DNA of 64,000 nt from Taenia hydatigena (lineage: Eukaryota > Platyhelminthes > Cestoda > Cyclophyllidea > Taeniidae), in NCBI GenBank assembly GCA_036345935.2, contig JADWOT020001340.1:1-64000 (forward strand). The letters run 5' to 3'. The notes under the pieces were generated by a model that ran no database searches, was not told the DNA's origin, and saw only the letters and a list, made by a program, of their open reading frames with translations. Position numbers and translations under genes: made by a program. Of this stretch, positions 36,660-49,900 are shown piece by piece; the stretch's first letter is position 1; each line of letters begins with the position of its first letter.

Positions 36660-39600
36660 TGTAAATCGTGAAGCAGTTCAGCAAATAGATTTGTGGGCAA
36701 CAGGTAAAAATGAGCCCCTTTGAATAATAGGTGGTAGACAGTGTTAGAATGGGTTAGTTTTATGCAGCCTTTGCCCGTAACGATGTAGATAAATGTAACG
36801 CAGGAATTTCTTGGAAAGCCTAATATTAATCGGGTGATAAGGAATCCAAACTAAGCTAAACTACTTTAAACGCATCGATAATCCACAAGGTTTAGTTAGC
36901 GCTGCGTCCTTCACTCAAGGCGCACTACGGCTGTTTTGTGGGCATTACTGTGATAATTGCCCACTATGGCACAACAGACTTTATTAATGCGTTATCAAAA
37001 TACACTGCGCAACATCTTGCGTCAATTGTTTTATGTTTTGTTTTGCAGTGGAGAATGTCATGGGTGAGTTGCACTGCAGGCGCCGTCAATTTGTTTTCTC
37101 ATTGTGTACGATTCCACCTTCTCATTCTGCACACAAACGGTAAGCGTTTTGCTTTGCTGGAGTTCAGACACTTAAGTTTTCTTCAAGAAACATTGTGTGG
37201 GAATCCAAATCTTGTACCCAAGAGGTAACATTGACTGATTTTGGACGCTATTGTACACACAGATGGGACGCAAGTCTGCAAAGCGACTCGTCTGTGGAAG
37301 CCTGGTACGCATCCAGTTATGACCACCACTATTAACACGCTGTCGTTCACTTATACCCTCTGCTAAGTAACACTGCAGCACGAACAAAAAGGGCAGTTGA
37401 GTTCATGCAACAGACATGTGAGGCAATTTTGTGCGATGTTGCACTGTCTCGTAACATCACTCCCTCCTGAATAAGTTCCAGTTGTGCCACATCAAATCAC
37501 TAATGTCGCAGTTGTTGCTTATCCTCAAAAAATCAAATTATTGTGTCAGCAGTCATCGCAATGTCTCTAACCCACCCACACAAGGGGCGAACACACAAAC
37601 GAGTCGCAGTCCTGAGAGAATGCAGCGGTGGAGAGTAAGAGAATGCGGAACGAGTACTGTATTCATTGTTCAAATGTTAGTCGTCCCGTTCATCTTCATG
37701 ACGGATGCTGCGATGCAAATTTCATCTTGATCACTACTCTCTAGTCCCGTTAATCGCCAATCAGTAGGTAAATGGCTAGAGAAGCAAGGAACATTAAAAT
37801 GATGGCCTTTGGGACTCATCGTTTGCCATTTGCTAGTGGATGGCAGATGGACGAAGCACATTTGATTGGTAAGTTCCACGACTGTGATTTGTCTGTTGAT
37901 GGAGATTGTGGCGAATTGTCCTATAAACATTGTCCATGTCAACGCGCGCGTCAATCCCCATTATATTTGGCGCACTGTTGGCAACATACTACTCTTTAGG
38001 ACGAAGCTAGCCTTTCCCAGTGAATTATACATACTTGGGTCGGTGATGCACCGTGAAGACTAAGTAATAGGAACAATTTCGGACCGCACTATCATCCCCT
38101 ACGCCATTCTGAATGGCTCTCCTTAAACTTCAGACCTGTATTCCAGTCAAGATTGTTTCGTATAGCAGACAAGCATTTAGCAGAACACTGGTGATATTGC
38201 CGATTGCGCTAGAAATCACAGAGCATGCTGAGGCAATTTCCACGTATATCCCCCCGACATTTCAAGCCGACTCGGCGTTGGTGTAGTCAATGTGCTATTC
38301 AGCCTGGCTTATACCACACACAGTTTGGCAGAAGAAAAAGTCACATGCCTCCCGAAATTGTACGCACGCCATGTTTGTAGCCGTAGTGCATTTATCCGAA
38401 TCACGTCAGGTAGCATGCAGGTCATTCTCTTTGATGTGCTTTTATCGTCTGATTGTTCTGGTTATGACCATGCCTGGGCTCAAGCTCATGCACACAAATG
38501 TCATTTCCCAAAAGCCATAGTACTTGGTGATCGAATTGCAGCGTAGCTACGGTGGTATACTATTGCCCCACCTACTCCTTATCACTTCGTCTGTCTCTTC
38601 AGGCTAGCCTGCGTCTATCCTAAAGGGGCAAAATACCCTTAACACGCAACACTCATCTGGACAGCAGCAGGGGATCACATGCTTCTCTCCATTGACATAA
38701 GGGGCATGCAATACTCTATGCTTTGAAATCCCAATGATTTTGGGCCCTTGACCAATTTTTACTTTTCTCGACAGCATATTAGTGTTCCTCACTTCAGTGA
38801 AGAGGTTGACTCATCCTAATTTAGCTGTTGTTACCTTAAAATGACTAAGACATTCGATCTATTCTTGCGCTTTTCATTGACAACATGCCGTACCTGACAC
38901 CTTTTTGGCAGAAGAGATCTGTTGTTATACCAAACAGTTCTTTTTGGCTAAGGTAACAGGCGAGTCCACAACATTAAACGAAACTTAACCGGTCTCGATT
39001 CGTAAATAAGGACTTACGATTACTAGGACCTAAACGAAACGCCAAGTAGATAGACTGCGTTAAAAACACTTGCACTAGACGGAGAGATTGAAATTGTAAA
39101 ACAGAACTACTATTCCGTATGCCTAGTAGAAGCAGTGGATGACATGAACTATGTGAATATCAAGCACGACACAGGGTCAGAGTGTTGTGCGATCCCACCC
39201 ATCATATCAATACGGCTAACTTAAAAATCATCAAGAGATTGGTGTCACACTTAGCTTTGAAGTAGGTGAATTGGTGAGGTTTACCTCTAAGCCTTAAGTA
39301 ACAAAGATGGTCAAACAAATTTGGCGGTTTTGCGCTATAGTAAACCTGAATGCGTGGGGATTAGGAAGTTAAAAATAACTAGCTATTGGCATTTAATACT
39401 AATTTGAGTCATCACACGTCATCATAGAAAAACAACCACGGCATAATTTGATCGTCCTTCTTTTAATGTCTCCGATGAGCACGTCAACTTCAAAGGAAAC
39501 CAGTAAAATAGTTTTGAAGAAACATCCGAAAGACTTGACGTGTGCATAAGTCGAAGTGTTTGTTGCGCATCAAATTCTTTAAATGAAGGTTCCAACACAA

Positions 39601-41040
39601 AGTGGGGATGCCTATCTCAACACATTGCGCATGAGCGTTCTCGTGCTTCATTGGTTCAGCGCTGCCTCATACACGCGATTCTAGTCCAAGTCCAGGAATT
39701 GCGAAGTACATACAAAGCATAGTTTGAGATCGGCGTAGAGACCTCCCATAACAGAGAGCTTCATGAAAAATCGGGAGCTTAAAGACCCCTGAAATTAGCG
39801 GTGCTGGACATTGCGAGATCCTCAGGCAACAGGCCGATTCCTACTTCGAAGACATTTATGACGTTGTCGATGTTTACCTATCATGCTATCATGCCAACAG
39901 TAGCAGGATCGCTACTGGGTTCTTTTTATAACCATTTCTCATCCGTTGCTTTCCTGCATAAGTCTTTTTTGATAGCGGATCATTTGTGCTTTATATCTTA
40001 AGTGATTGTTTGGATTACCAATCCCGAATGAACGTTTATGTGAGTGTTATTACAAGAAAGGAGCATAAAGACGACGATTTACGATATCCAACAGCAGGCG
40101 CAAGTTAAGGTTTGGCAAAGCTGCACGAAGGTACTGGAACGGCTTGGCCGTGTGCCTAAAAGAGAAGTGAATGGAGGAGGTTACTCGGAGCGTGCCACCC
40201 ACCAACGTTTACATACGCTTTGCTTGTCATATACTTACGGGCTGTCTCCGTCTGCCCTTCAGAGCTTCGGAAGTTGTCGTGCCTCGGCTTGGATGATGAA
40301 GCCTTTGCACCTCGATGAAACATGTCTGATAATGTCAGTCAACTAAAGCATTACGAGGCGTTGGTTTCTAATCGCAAAATTCCTTGACAGAGAAGTACTT
40401 TTCGAGTGACGTAACCCGTCTATCTATAAGATGGAAATGGGAATCTCGTATTTGTGAATACTTTTACTTTAAATCAACATGATGTTATACGATGGCTATT
40501 CTCTCTGAGCATAGTCATCTCTTGGTAAGGAGGCAAATGTGCTACATCGTGCTGTACGAGTTTAGCGTCGTACTTTCTCCTCAGCTGTGGCCTTTTTCGA
40601 CGGCATTTACCGACACCAGCGACCATGCCATACGTCCCCATCCTTTGTTCCGCTTTCCTTTACGTGCAATGGTTTATTCTACTCATTTCTCCTTTGCACG
40701 AAAGAGCTGAGGTGCCTTGGTGTTTAAATGCTGCGACTCCGGAGTGCGATTAAGTTATGTGTTCCACTGAGTGAGGGCAACTACAGTACGATACATCGAT
40801 GGATGTGGTCGAACAGATGTGGTAATAATTGTTGCCATGCTTTCAAATCATTTCGCTGTTCTCATTTAGGTCTAACATAAATATGTAAGTGATACTGTTG
40901 CATCATCGTTGGCTCACCAATTAAGGGATGGAGTAGCTTTGTAATCAATGCTAAGTAAGTGCTGCCACAAAACAGCACATTCAAAACAAGATTAGCGTGA
41001 AAATGACAAATGATTAATTGATGCTCTGAGCGAGAGACCT
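36660..41040. other. 3' flank of left rGC copy; no gene defended
   Basis: Many frames of 60-100 codons are open in both arms because the arms are nearly identical here, so shared openness is not evidence of coding. One exon-like stretch with an ATG (37772) ends at a good donor (GATTG|GTAAGTT, about 37868), but no partner exon was found. Segment 40177-40831 is the only copy of what the N gap hides in the right arm. Confidence 0.4.
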
Positions 41041-41121
41041 GGCTATAAGCGCCGTCTGATGATGCAGTGTGAAGGGAATTCTACCACCACATTAATTTTC
41101 TTTGATAAAAGTACATGTTTA

Positions 41122-41394
41122 GTGTGCGTGTGTGTGTGTGTGCAGGAATGGAAGCCTCCAAGAGGTGTGGTGGGCGAATCAGTAAAGCGGCCCAATCTGA
41201 CACCTCTCATACGGTCGTTAAAACCAACACAATATGCACGTTTTAAACAAATTCATGACTACGTTAGCATGGCACGGAATGGCTTTTTGAATATGCTCCA
41301 CTTACGTGCGCACTTCATCAAAATGCAGACACGAAGTCTCCATCTCTGCCCTCTTCCCTTAAAGTGTCCATTAATGAACTGGTTTAGATGTTGA
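41122..41394 (+). CDS. Unassigned exon-like ORF after a GT microsatellite (left arm)
   Basis: A (TG) run ends in TGCAG at 41141-41145, a plausible 3' splice site, and opens a frame from 41146 to 41394 beginning EWKPPRGVVGESVKRPNL and including YARFKQIHDYVSMARNGFL. It does not resemble a family I know. The right arm (45717-46052, minus) keeps the frame with a single residue change (LRAHF here, LRVHF there). The (TG) run has the same number of repeats in both arms. Because the surrounding DNA is nearly identical too, conservation does not prove coding. Confidence 0.25.
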   Translation: MCVCVCVQEWKPPRGVVGESVKRPNLTPLIRSLKPTQYARFKQIHDYVSMARNGFLNMLHLRAHFIKMQTRSLHLCPLPLKCPLMNWFRC

Positions 41395-41545
41395 TGTCTA
41401 CAGTATAAGCAACTTCAATGTATATTAGTGAAATGATGTGTAGCCTTGATTCTAGTCCCCTATTCTTTTTGCTTATGGTGCTGTTCCAGTCTCGTAATGC
41501 AAGGAAGCATTAGGCTCAGAGATTGAGCTTTATGGCATATGAACT

Positions 41546-44500
41546 GGTCACTCTCTGAAAATTGGCGCTCTCAAAAGGTGGTGATGCCTGTCAAAGCAGA
41601 AAGAGTATGGTGTCAATAAAGATCCTATGTGAAGGCAGCTCGTTGGCGAACTCTAGAACGCAACCAAAACTTAATGAAATCCACAGTAGCTTAGAAATTA
41701 CACGCTCAATAATTTAATATGCTTTATTATTGTGGTAGGGCCTGGATTAACTAAACTTCTGGTGGGATGTGATGCAGTGCAATTCAACACAATGCTTGCC
41801 ACATCGTATCCATCCAACAACAACTGATTATAGTCCAAAAGACAGACTACTTCATGTAAAAGCTTTTGCGATTTGCACTTGCAGCCTATGCGTACTGAAT
41901 GCTTTTGCCTTACTAGAGTAACCTTCTAAAGTAATGAGTTAAGAACTTAATATAATCATCACTAAAAATCTACGAATCTTGCTCAACGAATAATGTTGTT
42001 TGCAATCCACGAGATACTCCATGCAAAATGACTATATAAAATTTTTAAGAATTCATTGCAGACCAAGTCAAACGGACAAAAGAATGCTTATGGAAATGCT
42101 GTGAATGCATCCGACTTAACACTGCTTCGAACTTTGGGTGTTAAGCAAAGCATTCTGTGCAGCAAAAGCGTACTTCAAAGTTTTCATTCCTTTGGGCCAA
42201 AGGATCGTATAATGAAGCGTAAGTTTAAAGGGAGGTTGCGCACACGTAGGATTTTATCAGATGCTAATTGACGCTGACTTACAAATATGTGCATTGACAA
42301 AGCGGCTGAGAAGTGACCCAAGGTTTGTGAATAGAACGAGGCCAAGTGAACATACACTGTAACCCTAGACTATTTAGAGGCTAAAAAGAAAGTGTTTTAA
42401 TATATAAGAGGACACGAAGCAAGAATAATGGAGAGGTTTCGCCATTTTTCTTACCTCCTTGATGTAATAAGAGCATCCCGTAGGTTCTGCAACATGTTAG
42501 ACAAATCGATAATATGGATCTAAAATCGCTGAAACACGCCAGGTACAAGCAAATTAGGATCTAAAATCTTTAGTGCGAATCACCTGATCCGCTTGCTCAT
42601 TGCGCACCCATTATCATTTGGAGTAAACTCGTAAGCAGGGATGCGGCCTCAAAGCATTCTGTTCTCTTAAAAAATTGTTTTGGAAGTATGGGGAAGCTTA
42701 AATCTGGGTCTAACGCATGAAAAGGCGACGCCCTGTCTAATGCATGAATGCCATTAAAACCGGCGTGAGCTGAAGAATAATTTGCGCGACGTAATCGTGT
42801 AAAAGGCAAATAAATGTTATAACTATCTGTGAAGTTAATGATTAGACATTTCGCTGTTGGCTTACTGGGAGGAGCATATTTGCAGTTGGTTCAGATAAAA
42901 ATTCTACACTTTAAGTGCATTTAAGCTTCACTTTTTCTTCACCTCAGCATCCGTAAGATTTTTTGGCTTTGAGAAACAATGATAAAGTAATAATCTTCTC
43001 AACTCGTATGCAAATGCCACCATCGATGCTGACCTCGCTTGCTTGTTTATTGGCTGAATGTTTAACTGGCGTCAACTAGGTGGGTAAATCGAGATGATGT
43101 TGGCCAGATAGATAGACGCTACAGACAGTGGTTTTGTTGCTTAAACAATTGTCGATTCTGGTTTCAAAAATTAACTTTTGAGCTTTTATTTGTTTTTTCT
43201 TGGTGATAGGGAATTACCAAATCTTAGCAAAGGGGTCCGAATCCAGAATCGAAGGCGAGGGCGTTGATGGTGAGAAGATTTAGTGCACTTGGCATTCCTT
43301 ATCTCTTGCAATGCAGGCATTATGAATAGTCAAGTTGACCAGAGGGCTACTCGAAGTGTTAAGTTACCTCGCAGAATTATGTAGGAAAGTAGAGGAAGTT
43401 TAAGACTAGGTATGGCAGATAAGGTGGCGATGCTCCATCCAATGCGCAGGCGTCGTTAAAATCGGCGTGAATGAGGCAGAGTGTATGTGACAATCTCGCG
43501 TGGAAGGCATTAAAGCATGCTAATAAGGTTAATTGTATTAGCGATCTACGAAGCTAGCGGAGTAGAAAATTCAATGTCTGATATAATGAAGGAAGCTTAG
43601 CTGCATTCGCTGCACACATGACCTGCATAGCTTAAGTGAATTTAAGCTTCTTAAAGCGGATACGGTGCCCTACCTCAGGATCCGTAGGCTATTTTTGGTT
43701 TTGAGAAACAGCAGTAAAGCAATGACTTTTCTGACTTATGCAGCGCTACGACCGTAGTTTAAGTAGGATATTGACATCGGTCACCTGTTTATTGATTAGG
43801 TGCTTAATTGGCAACAATTGTGTGGGCAAATTAAGATGGGATTAGTAAAAAAGGAAACTACAGACATTGGTTCTAACGCTAGAACAACTACGATCCTCGT
43901 TTTCGCAAATTAAACTTTAGATTCTTACAATTGTTCTTTTATGGCAAAAAGAACTATTCCGGGAGACTGACCCGACTGAGGGTAATTTGCACTTACATTA
44001 ACAACATTTCCTATCATACTTTGCAACCAATCTACAGTAACAATTGCAGCTGCACCACCCAGCCATTTCCCGATTTGCCACTTCCTTGATCGCCACAACC
44101 GTACGGCTGCATCGCGACTCCAAGCATGCCTGCGAAGAGCGGTTAGGACGGCGCCTCCTCAAATCCACTAAAGTTCTGGTCTGAGAACGCAGCAGCTGCA
44201 CCACGCAACTCTAAGTCTAACGCACAAATAGAGAGTCTGTTAGAACGGAGGTGATGAGCATGTGCACATGCATGCGTGCTAGAGGTGCAATGAGTGCTAC
44301 TCCTGCTCTACCTCAAATAGATCTACATACTACCTCCACTGTTACCTGGTGTCATTTACCCATTTTCGTCTACCCTCTTTTTATGAGCTACACGTACTGG
44401 TTACAGGTAATGCTCGGCTTGGACCTCATGTCCATCTGATTGAAGGCTGAGGAAAGACTCTTCACTGCACGGTTACACTTCTCAGCATGGATCTCTTTGC

Positions 44501-45567
44501 AATTAACAGGTGCGTGCAAGATAGCACTTTGTTATCCAATCTGTTACCACATAGTTATGCTTGACAGAGCAGATGATTCCTTAATGGTAATTTGGAAAGA
44601 CGTAATGGGAGTTGATAACATCAAGAAATCATTTAAAGTGTGTAAAACTTTTAGTCTATTATCATTATAAGGATAGCCAAATTCAGGAGGACTCTTTATT
44701 TCATAAAAACGAACACTTGCATGTTGGCACTTGCATTGTAAGTTAATAAGAAACCAAATTGTGTAAGGTGGGAGTAAAAACGTTCATAGGAATAAAATAA
44801 GCAGCCAGTTTGGAATGACTGGTTTGTAAAATATCATCATCCGCCCTCCATTCGGATAATCTGTGATGATCTCGTGCTCAGTTGCAGGAATTATTCGTTG
44901 CATGCCTGTCATTTTACACGGCGTCATTAGCATCCTGACGCCCACCACAGTACATGAAGAGCAAAAACCATCACTGCATGACCTGCCTCTCAGGTGTAAA
45001 TAACACGATATTAGTTCTTAAATAAGGACGTGCTTCATCCTCATCACGAGCCACCCGAACATGGCAGATTGGCTAATATACCTCAAACTCGTGTCACGAC
45101 TTCTGCACTGCGCTTTCATTCTCATCCTGAGCAACCAGTGCATGCTACAACCACAAGATAAGACCTCAACGCAAAGTACATTTTCAGTGCGCTAACAGGA
45201 ATGTACATGATGTACTTGTTGCTAAGTGATGACGCAGACACAGGGATCTAGTCCTCGATGAAAAAGGTAATTCGATTTGTTCTGCACCGCAGCCTCGGAT
45301 TATACAGTATCTGGTGGCTGATATGACGAATGCAGGATGAATAGATCGAAGCAGGTAGCAAAGCCTATGATGAAGCTATGTGAAACAGGAAGCAAAAGGG
45401 GGGGAAAGGGCAATAATAATATCAGCACTGATGTCTGAACCAACACTATCCTTAGTCATTTTTCAACAATGGGGAATATTCGATCGTCTGCATATTGGAA
45501 TTAAAAGGCGAGGTGTGGTCGAGAGCACCACTGCCATGTCAAAAACTTGTTTGCACAATGGGTAATT
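41546..45567. other. Unique spacer between the inverted arms
   Basis: About 4.0 kb without a counterpart in either arm. It contains a diverged tandem duplication (42620-43960). A few short frames also occur, such as 44251-44439 (+), which ends near a donor-like TACAG|GTAATG, and 44440-44670 (+). I recognise no gene. It would form the loop if a transcript covered both arms. Confidence 0.6.
42620..43960 (+). repeat. Diverged tandem duplication inside the spacer
   Basis: Two units of about 0.6-0.7 kb (about 42620-43260 and 43360-43960) align in order. Shared marks include TTAAAACCGGCGTGA / TTAAAATCGGCGTGA, GGCTTTGAGAAACA / GGTTTTGAGAAACA, GCTTGTTTATTGGCTGA / ACCTGTTTATTGATTAG, and ACAGACAGTGGTT / ACAGACATTGGTT. 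Similarity is moderate, so this duplication looks older than the last homogenisation of the arms. No coding content was recognised. Confidence 0.6.
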
Positions 45568-45716
45568 GTCATAAGCCATAAAGCTCAATCTCTGAGCCTA
45601 ATGCTTCCTTGCATTACGAGACTGGAACAGCACCATAAGCAAAAAGAATAGGGGACTAGAATCAAGGCTACACATCATTTCACTAATATACATTGAAGTT
45701 GCTTATACTGTAGACA

Positions 45717-45972
45717 TCAACATCTAAACCAGTTCATTAATGGACACTTTAAGGGAAGAGGGCAGAGATGGAGACTTCGTGTCTGCATTTTGATGAAGTG
45801 CACACGTAAGTGGAGCATATTCAAAAAGCCATTCCGTGCCATGCTAACGTAGTCATGAATTTGTTTAAAACGTGCATATTGTGTTGGTTTTAACGACCGT
45901 ATGAGAGGTGTCAGATTGGGCCGCTTTACTGATTCGCCCACCACACCTCTTGGAGGCTTCCATTCCTGCACA
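45717..45972 (-). CDS. Unassigned exon-like ORF (right-arm copy)
   Basis: Partner of the frame at 41122-41394, with one residue changed. It is read on the minus strand after the same (TG) run and TGCAG acceptor-like end, and its function is unknown. Confidence 0.25.
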
Positions 45973-46279
45973 CACACACACACGCACACTAAACATGTAC
46001 TTTTATCAAAGAAAATTAATGTGGTGGTAGAATTCCCTTCACACTGCATCATCAGACGGCGCTTATAGCCAGGTCTCTCGCTCAGAGCATCAATTAATCA
46101 TTTGTCATTTTCACGCTAATCTTGTTTTGAATGTGCTGTTTTGTGGCAGCACTTACTTAGCATTGATTACAAAGCTACTCCATCCCTTAATTGGTGAGCC
46201 AACGATGATGCAACAGTATCACTTACATATTTATGTTAGACCTAAATGAGAACAGCGAAATGATTTGAAAGCATGGCAA

Positions 46280-46907
46280 NNNNNNNNNNNNNNNNNNNNN
46301 NNNNNNNNNNNNNNNNNNNNNNNNNNNNNNNNNNNNNNNNNNNNNNNNNNNNNNNNNNNNNNNNNNNNNNNNNNNNNNNNNNNNNNNNNNNNNNNNNNNN
46401 NNNNNNNNNNNNNNNNNNNNNNNNNNNNNNNNNNNNNNNNNNNNNNNNNNNNNNNNNNNNNNNNNNNNNNNNNNNNNNNNNNNNNNNNNNNNNNNNNNNN
46501 NNNNNNNNNNNNNNNNNNNNNNNNNNNNNNNNNNNNNNNNNNNNNNNNNNNNNNNNNNNNNNNNNNNNNNNNNNNNNNNNNNNNNNNNNNNNNNNNNNNN
46601 NNNNNNNNNNNNNNNNNNNNNNNNNNNNNNNNNNNNNNNNNNNNNNNNNNNNNNNNNNNNNNNNNNNNNNNNNNNNNNNNNNNNNNNNNNNNNNNNNNNN
46701 NNNNNNNNNNNNNNNNNNNNNNNNNNNNNNNNNNNNNNNNNNNNNNNNNNNNNNNNNNNNNNNNNNNNNNNNNNNNNNNNNNNNNNNNNNNNNNNNNNNN
46801 NNNNNNNNNNNNNNNNNNNNNNNNNNNNNNNNNNNNNNNNNNNNNNNNNNNNNNNNNNNNNNNNNNNNNNNNNNNNNNNNNNNNNNNNNNNNNNNNNNNN
46901 NNNNNNN
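46280..46907. other. Assembly gap (628 N)
   Basis: Undetermined bases. The flanks pair with 40832 (left flank, 46279) and 40176 (right flank, 46908) of the left arm, so the expected content is about 655 nt, close to the 628 N inserted. No other gap is present. Confidence 0.98.
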
Positions 46908-49900
46908 CTCCATTCACTTCTCTTTTAGGCACACGGCCAAGCCGTTCCAGTACCTTCGTGCAGCTTTGCCAAACCTTAACTTGCGCCTGCTGTTGGATAT
47001 CGTAAATCGTCGTCTTTATGCTCCTTTCTTGTAATAACACTCACATAAACGTTCATTCGGGATTGGTAATCCAAACAATCACTTAAGATATAAAGCACAA
47101 ATGATCCGCTGTCAAAAGGGACTTATGCAGGAAAGCAACGGATGAGAAATGGTTATAAAAAGAACCCAGTAGCGATCCTGCTACTGTTGGCATGATAGCA
47201 TGATAGGCAAACATCGACAACGTCATAAATGTCTTCGAAGTAGGAATCGTCCTGATGCCTGAGGATCTCGCAATGTCCAGCACCGCTAATTTTAGGGGTC
47301 TTTAAGCTCCCGATTTTTCATGAAGCTCTCTGTTATGGGAGGTCTCTACGCCGATCTCAAACTATGCTTTGTATGTACTTCGCAATTCCTGGACTTGGAC
47401 TAGAATCGCGTGTATGAGGCAGCGCTGAACCAATGAAGCACGAGAACGCTCATGCGCAATGTGTTGAGATAGGCATCCCCACTTTTGTGTTGGGACCTTC
47501 GTTTGAAGAATTTGATGCGCAACAAACACTTCGACTTATGCACACGTCAAGTCTTTCGGATGTTTCTTCAAAACTATTTTACTGGTTTCCTTTGAAGTTG
47601 ACGTGCTCATCGGAGACATTAAAAGAAGGACGATCAAATTATGCCGTGGTTGTTTTTCTATGATGACGTGTGATGACTCAAATTAGTATCAAATGCCAAT
47701 AGCTAGTTATTTTTAATTTCCTAATCCCCACGCATTCAGGTTTACTATAGCGCAAAACCGCCAAATTTGTTTGACCATCTTTGTTACTTAAGGCTTAGAG
47801 GTAAACCTCACCAATTCACCTACTTCAAAGCTAAGTGTGACACCAATCTCTTGATGATTTTTAATTTAGTCGTATTGATATGACGGGTGGGATCGCACAG
47901 CACTCTGACTTTGTGTCGTGCTCGATATTCACATAGTTCATGTCATCCACTGCTTCTACTAGGCATACGGAATAGTAGTTCTGTTTTACAATTTCAATCT
48001 CTCCGTCTAGTGCAAGTGTTTTTAACGCAGTCTATCTACTTGGCGTTTCGTTTAGGTCCTAGTAATCGTAAGTCCTTATTTACGAATCGAGACCGGTTAA
48101 GTTTCGTTTAATGTTGTGGACTCGCCTGTTACCTTAGCCAAAAAGAACTGTTTGGTATAACAACAGATCTCTTCTGCCAAAAAGGTGTCAGGTACGGCAT
48201 GTTGTCAATGAAAAGCGCAAGAATAGATCGAATGTCTTAGTCATTTTAAGGTAACAACAGCTAAATTAGGATGAGTCAACCTCTTCACTGAAGTGAGGAA
48301 CACTAATATGCTGTCGAGAAAAGTAAAAATTGGTCAAGGGCCCAAAATCATTGGGATTTCAAAGCATAGAGTATTGCATGCCCCTTATGTCAATGGAGAG
48401 AAGCATGTGATCCCCTGCTGCTGTCCAGATGAGTGTTGCGTGTTAAGGGTATTTTGCCCCTTTAGGATAGACGCAGGCTAGCCTGAAGAGACAGACGAAG
48501 TGATAAGGAGTAGGTGGGGCAATAGTATACCACCGTAGCTACGCTGCAATTCGATCACCAAGTACTATGGCTTTTGGGAAATGACATTTGTGTGCATGAG
48601 CTTGAGCCCAGGCATGGTCATAACCAGAACAATCAGACGATAAAAGCACATCAAAGAGAATGACCTGCATGCTACCTGACGTGATTCGGATAAATGCACT
48701 ACGGCTACAAACATGGCGTGCGTACAATTTCGGGAGGCATGTGACTTTTTCTTCTGCCAAACTGTGTGTGGTATAAGCCAGGCTGAATAGCACATTGACT
48801 ACACCAACGCCGAGTCGGCTTGAAATGTCGGGGGGATATACGTGGAAATTGCCTCAGCATGCTCTGTGATTTCTAGTGCAATCGGCAATATCACCAGTGT
48901 TCTGCTAAATGCTTGTCTGCTATACGAAACAATCTTGACTGGAATACAGGTCTGAAGTTTAAGGAGAGCCATTCAGAATGGCGTAGGGGATGATAGTGCG
49001 GTCCGAAATTGTTCCTATTACTTAGTCTTCACGGTGCATCACCGACCCAAGTATGTATAATTCACTGGGAAAGGCTAGCTTCGTCCTAAAGAGTAGTATG
49101 TTGCCAACAGTGCGCCAAATATAATGGGGATTGACGCGCGCGTTGACATGGACAATGTTTATAGGACAATTCGCCACAATCTCCATCAACAGACAAATCA
49201 CAGTCGTGGAACTTACCAATCAAATGTGCTTCGTCCATCTGCCATCCACTAGCAAATGGCAAACGATGAGTCCCAAAGGCCATCATTTTAATGTTCCTTG
49301 CTTCTCTAGCCATTTACCTACTGATTGGCGATTAACGGGACTAGAGAGTAGTGATCAAGATGAAATTTGCATCGCAGCATCCGTCATGAAGATGAACGGG
49401 ACGACTAACATTTGAACAATGAATACAGTACTCGTTCCGCATTCTCTTACTCTCCACCACTGCATTCTCTCAGGACTGCGACTTGTTTGTGTTTTCGCCC
49501 CTTGTGTGGGTGGGTTAGAGACATTGCGATGACTGCTGACACAATAATTTGATTTCTTGAGGACAAACAACAACTGCGACATTAGTGATTTGATGTGACA
49601 CAACTGGAACTTATTCAGGAGGGAGTGATGTTACGAGACAGTGCAACATCGCACAAAATTGCCTCACATGTCTGTTGCATGAACTCAACTGCCCTTTTTG
49701 TTCGTGCTGCAGTGTTACTTAGCAGAGGGTATAAGTGAACGACAGCGTGTTAATAGTGGTGACCATAACTGGATGCGTACTAGACTTCCACAGACGAGTC
49801 ACTTTGCAGACTTGCGTCCCATCTGTGTGTACAATAGCATCCAAAATCAGTCAATGTTACCTCTTGGGTACAAGATTTGGATTCCCACACAATGTTTCTT

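Larger units (their letters stand above)
26350..41545. repeat. Left arm of large inverted duplication
   Basis: This segment of about 15.2 kb is the reverse complement, with substitutions, of about 45568-60692. The outer end is set by loss of similarity beyond ATTTCAACATT (about 26350 here, about 60690 opposite). The inner end is set by divergence just after GAGCTTTATGGC (about 41541 here, about 45570 opposite). Through the guanylate cyclase gene the paired coordinates sum to 87085-87087. Towards the outer end the sum drifts to about 87042 because of a few indels, including one of about 43 nt near 26540-26590. Divergence is highest at 26350-29000, intermediate over much of the gene, and lowest at 37000-41545. 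Confidence 0.9.

Noticed and set aside
46231..47040. Long frames of 223-269 codons across the N run
   Set aside because: They consist almost wholly of undetermined residues and exist only because N has no stop codons.
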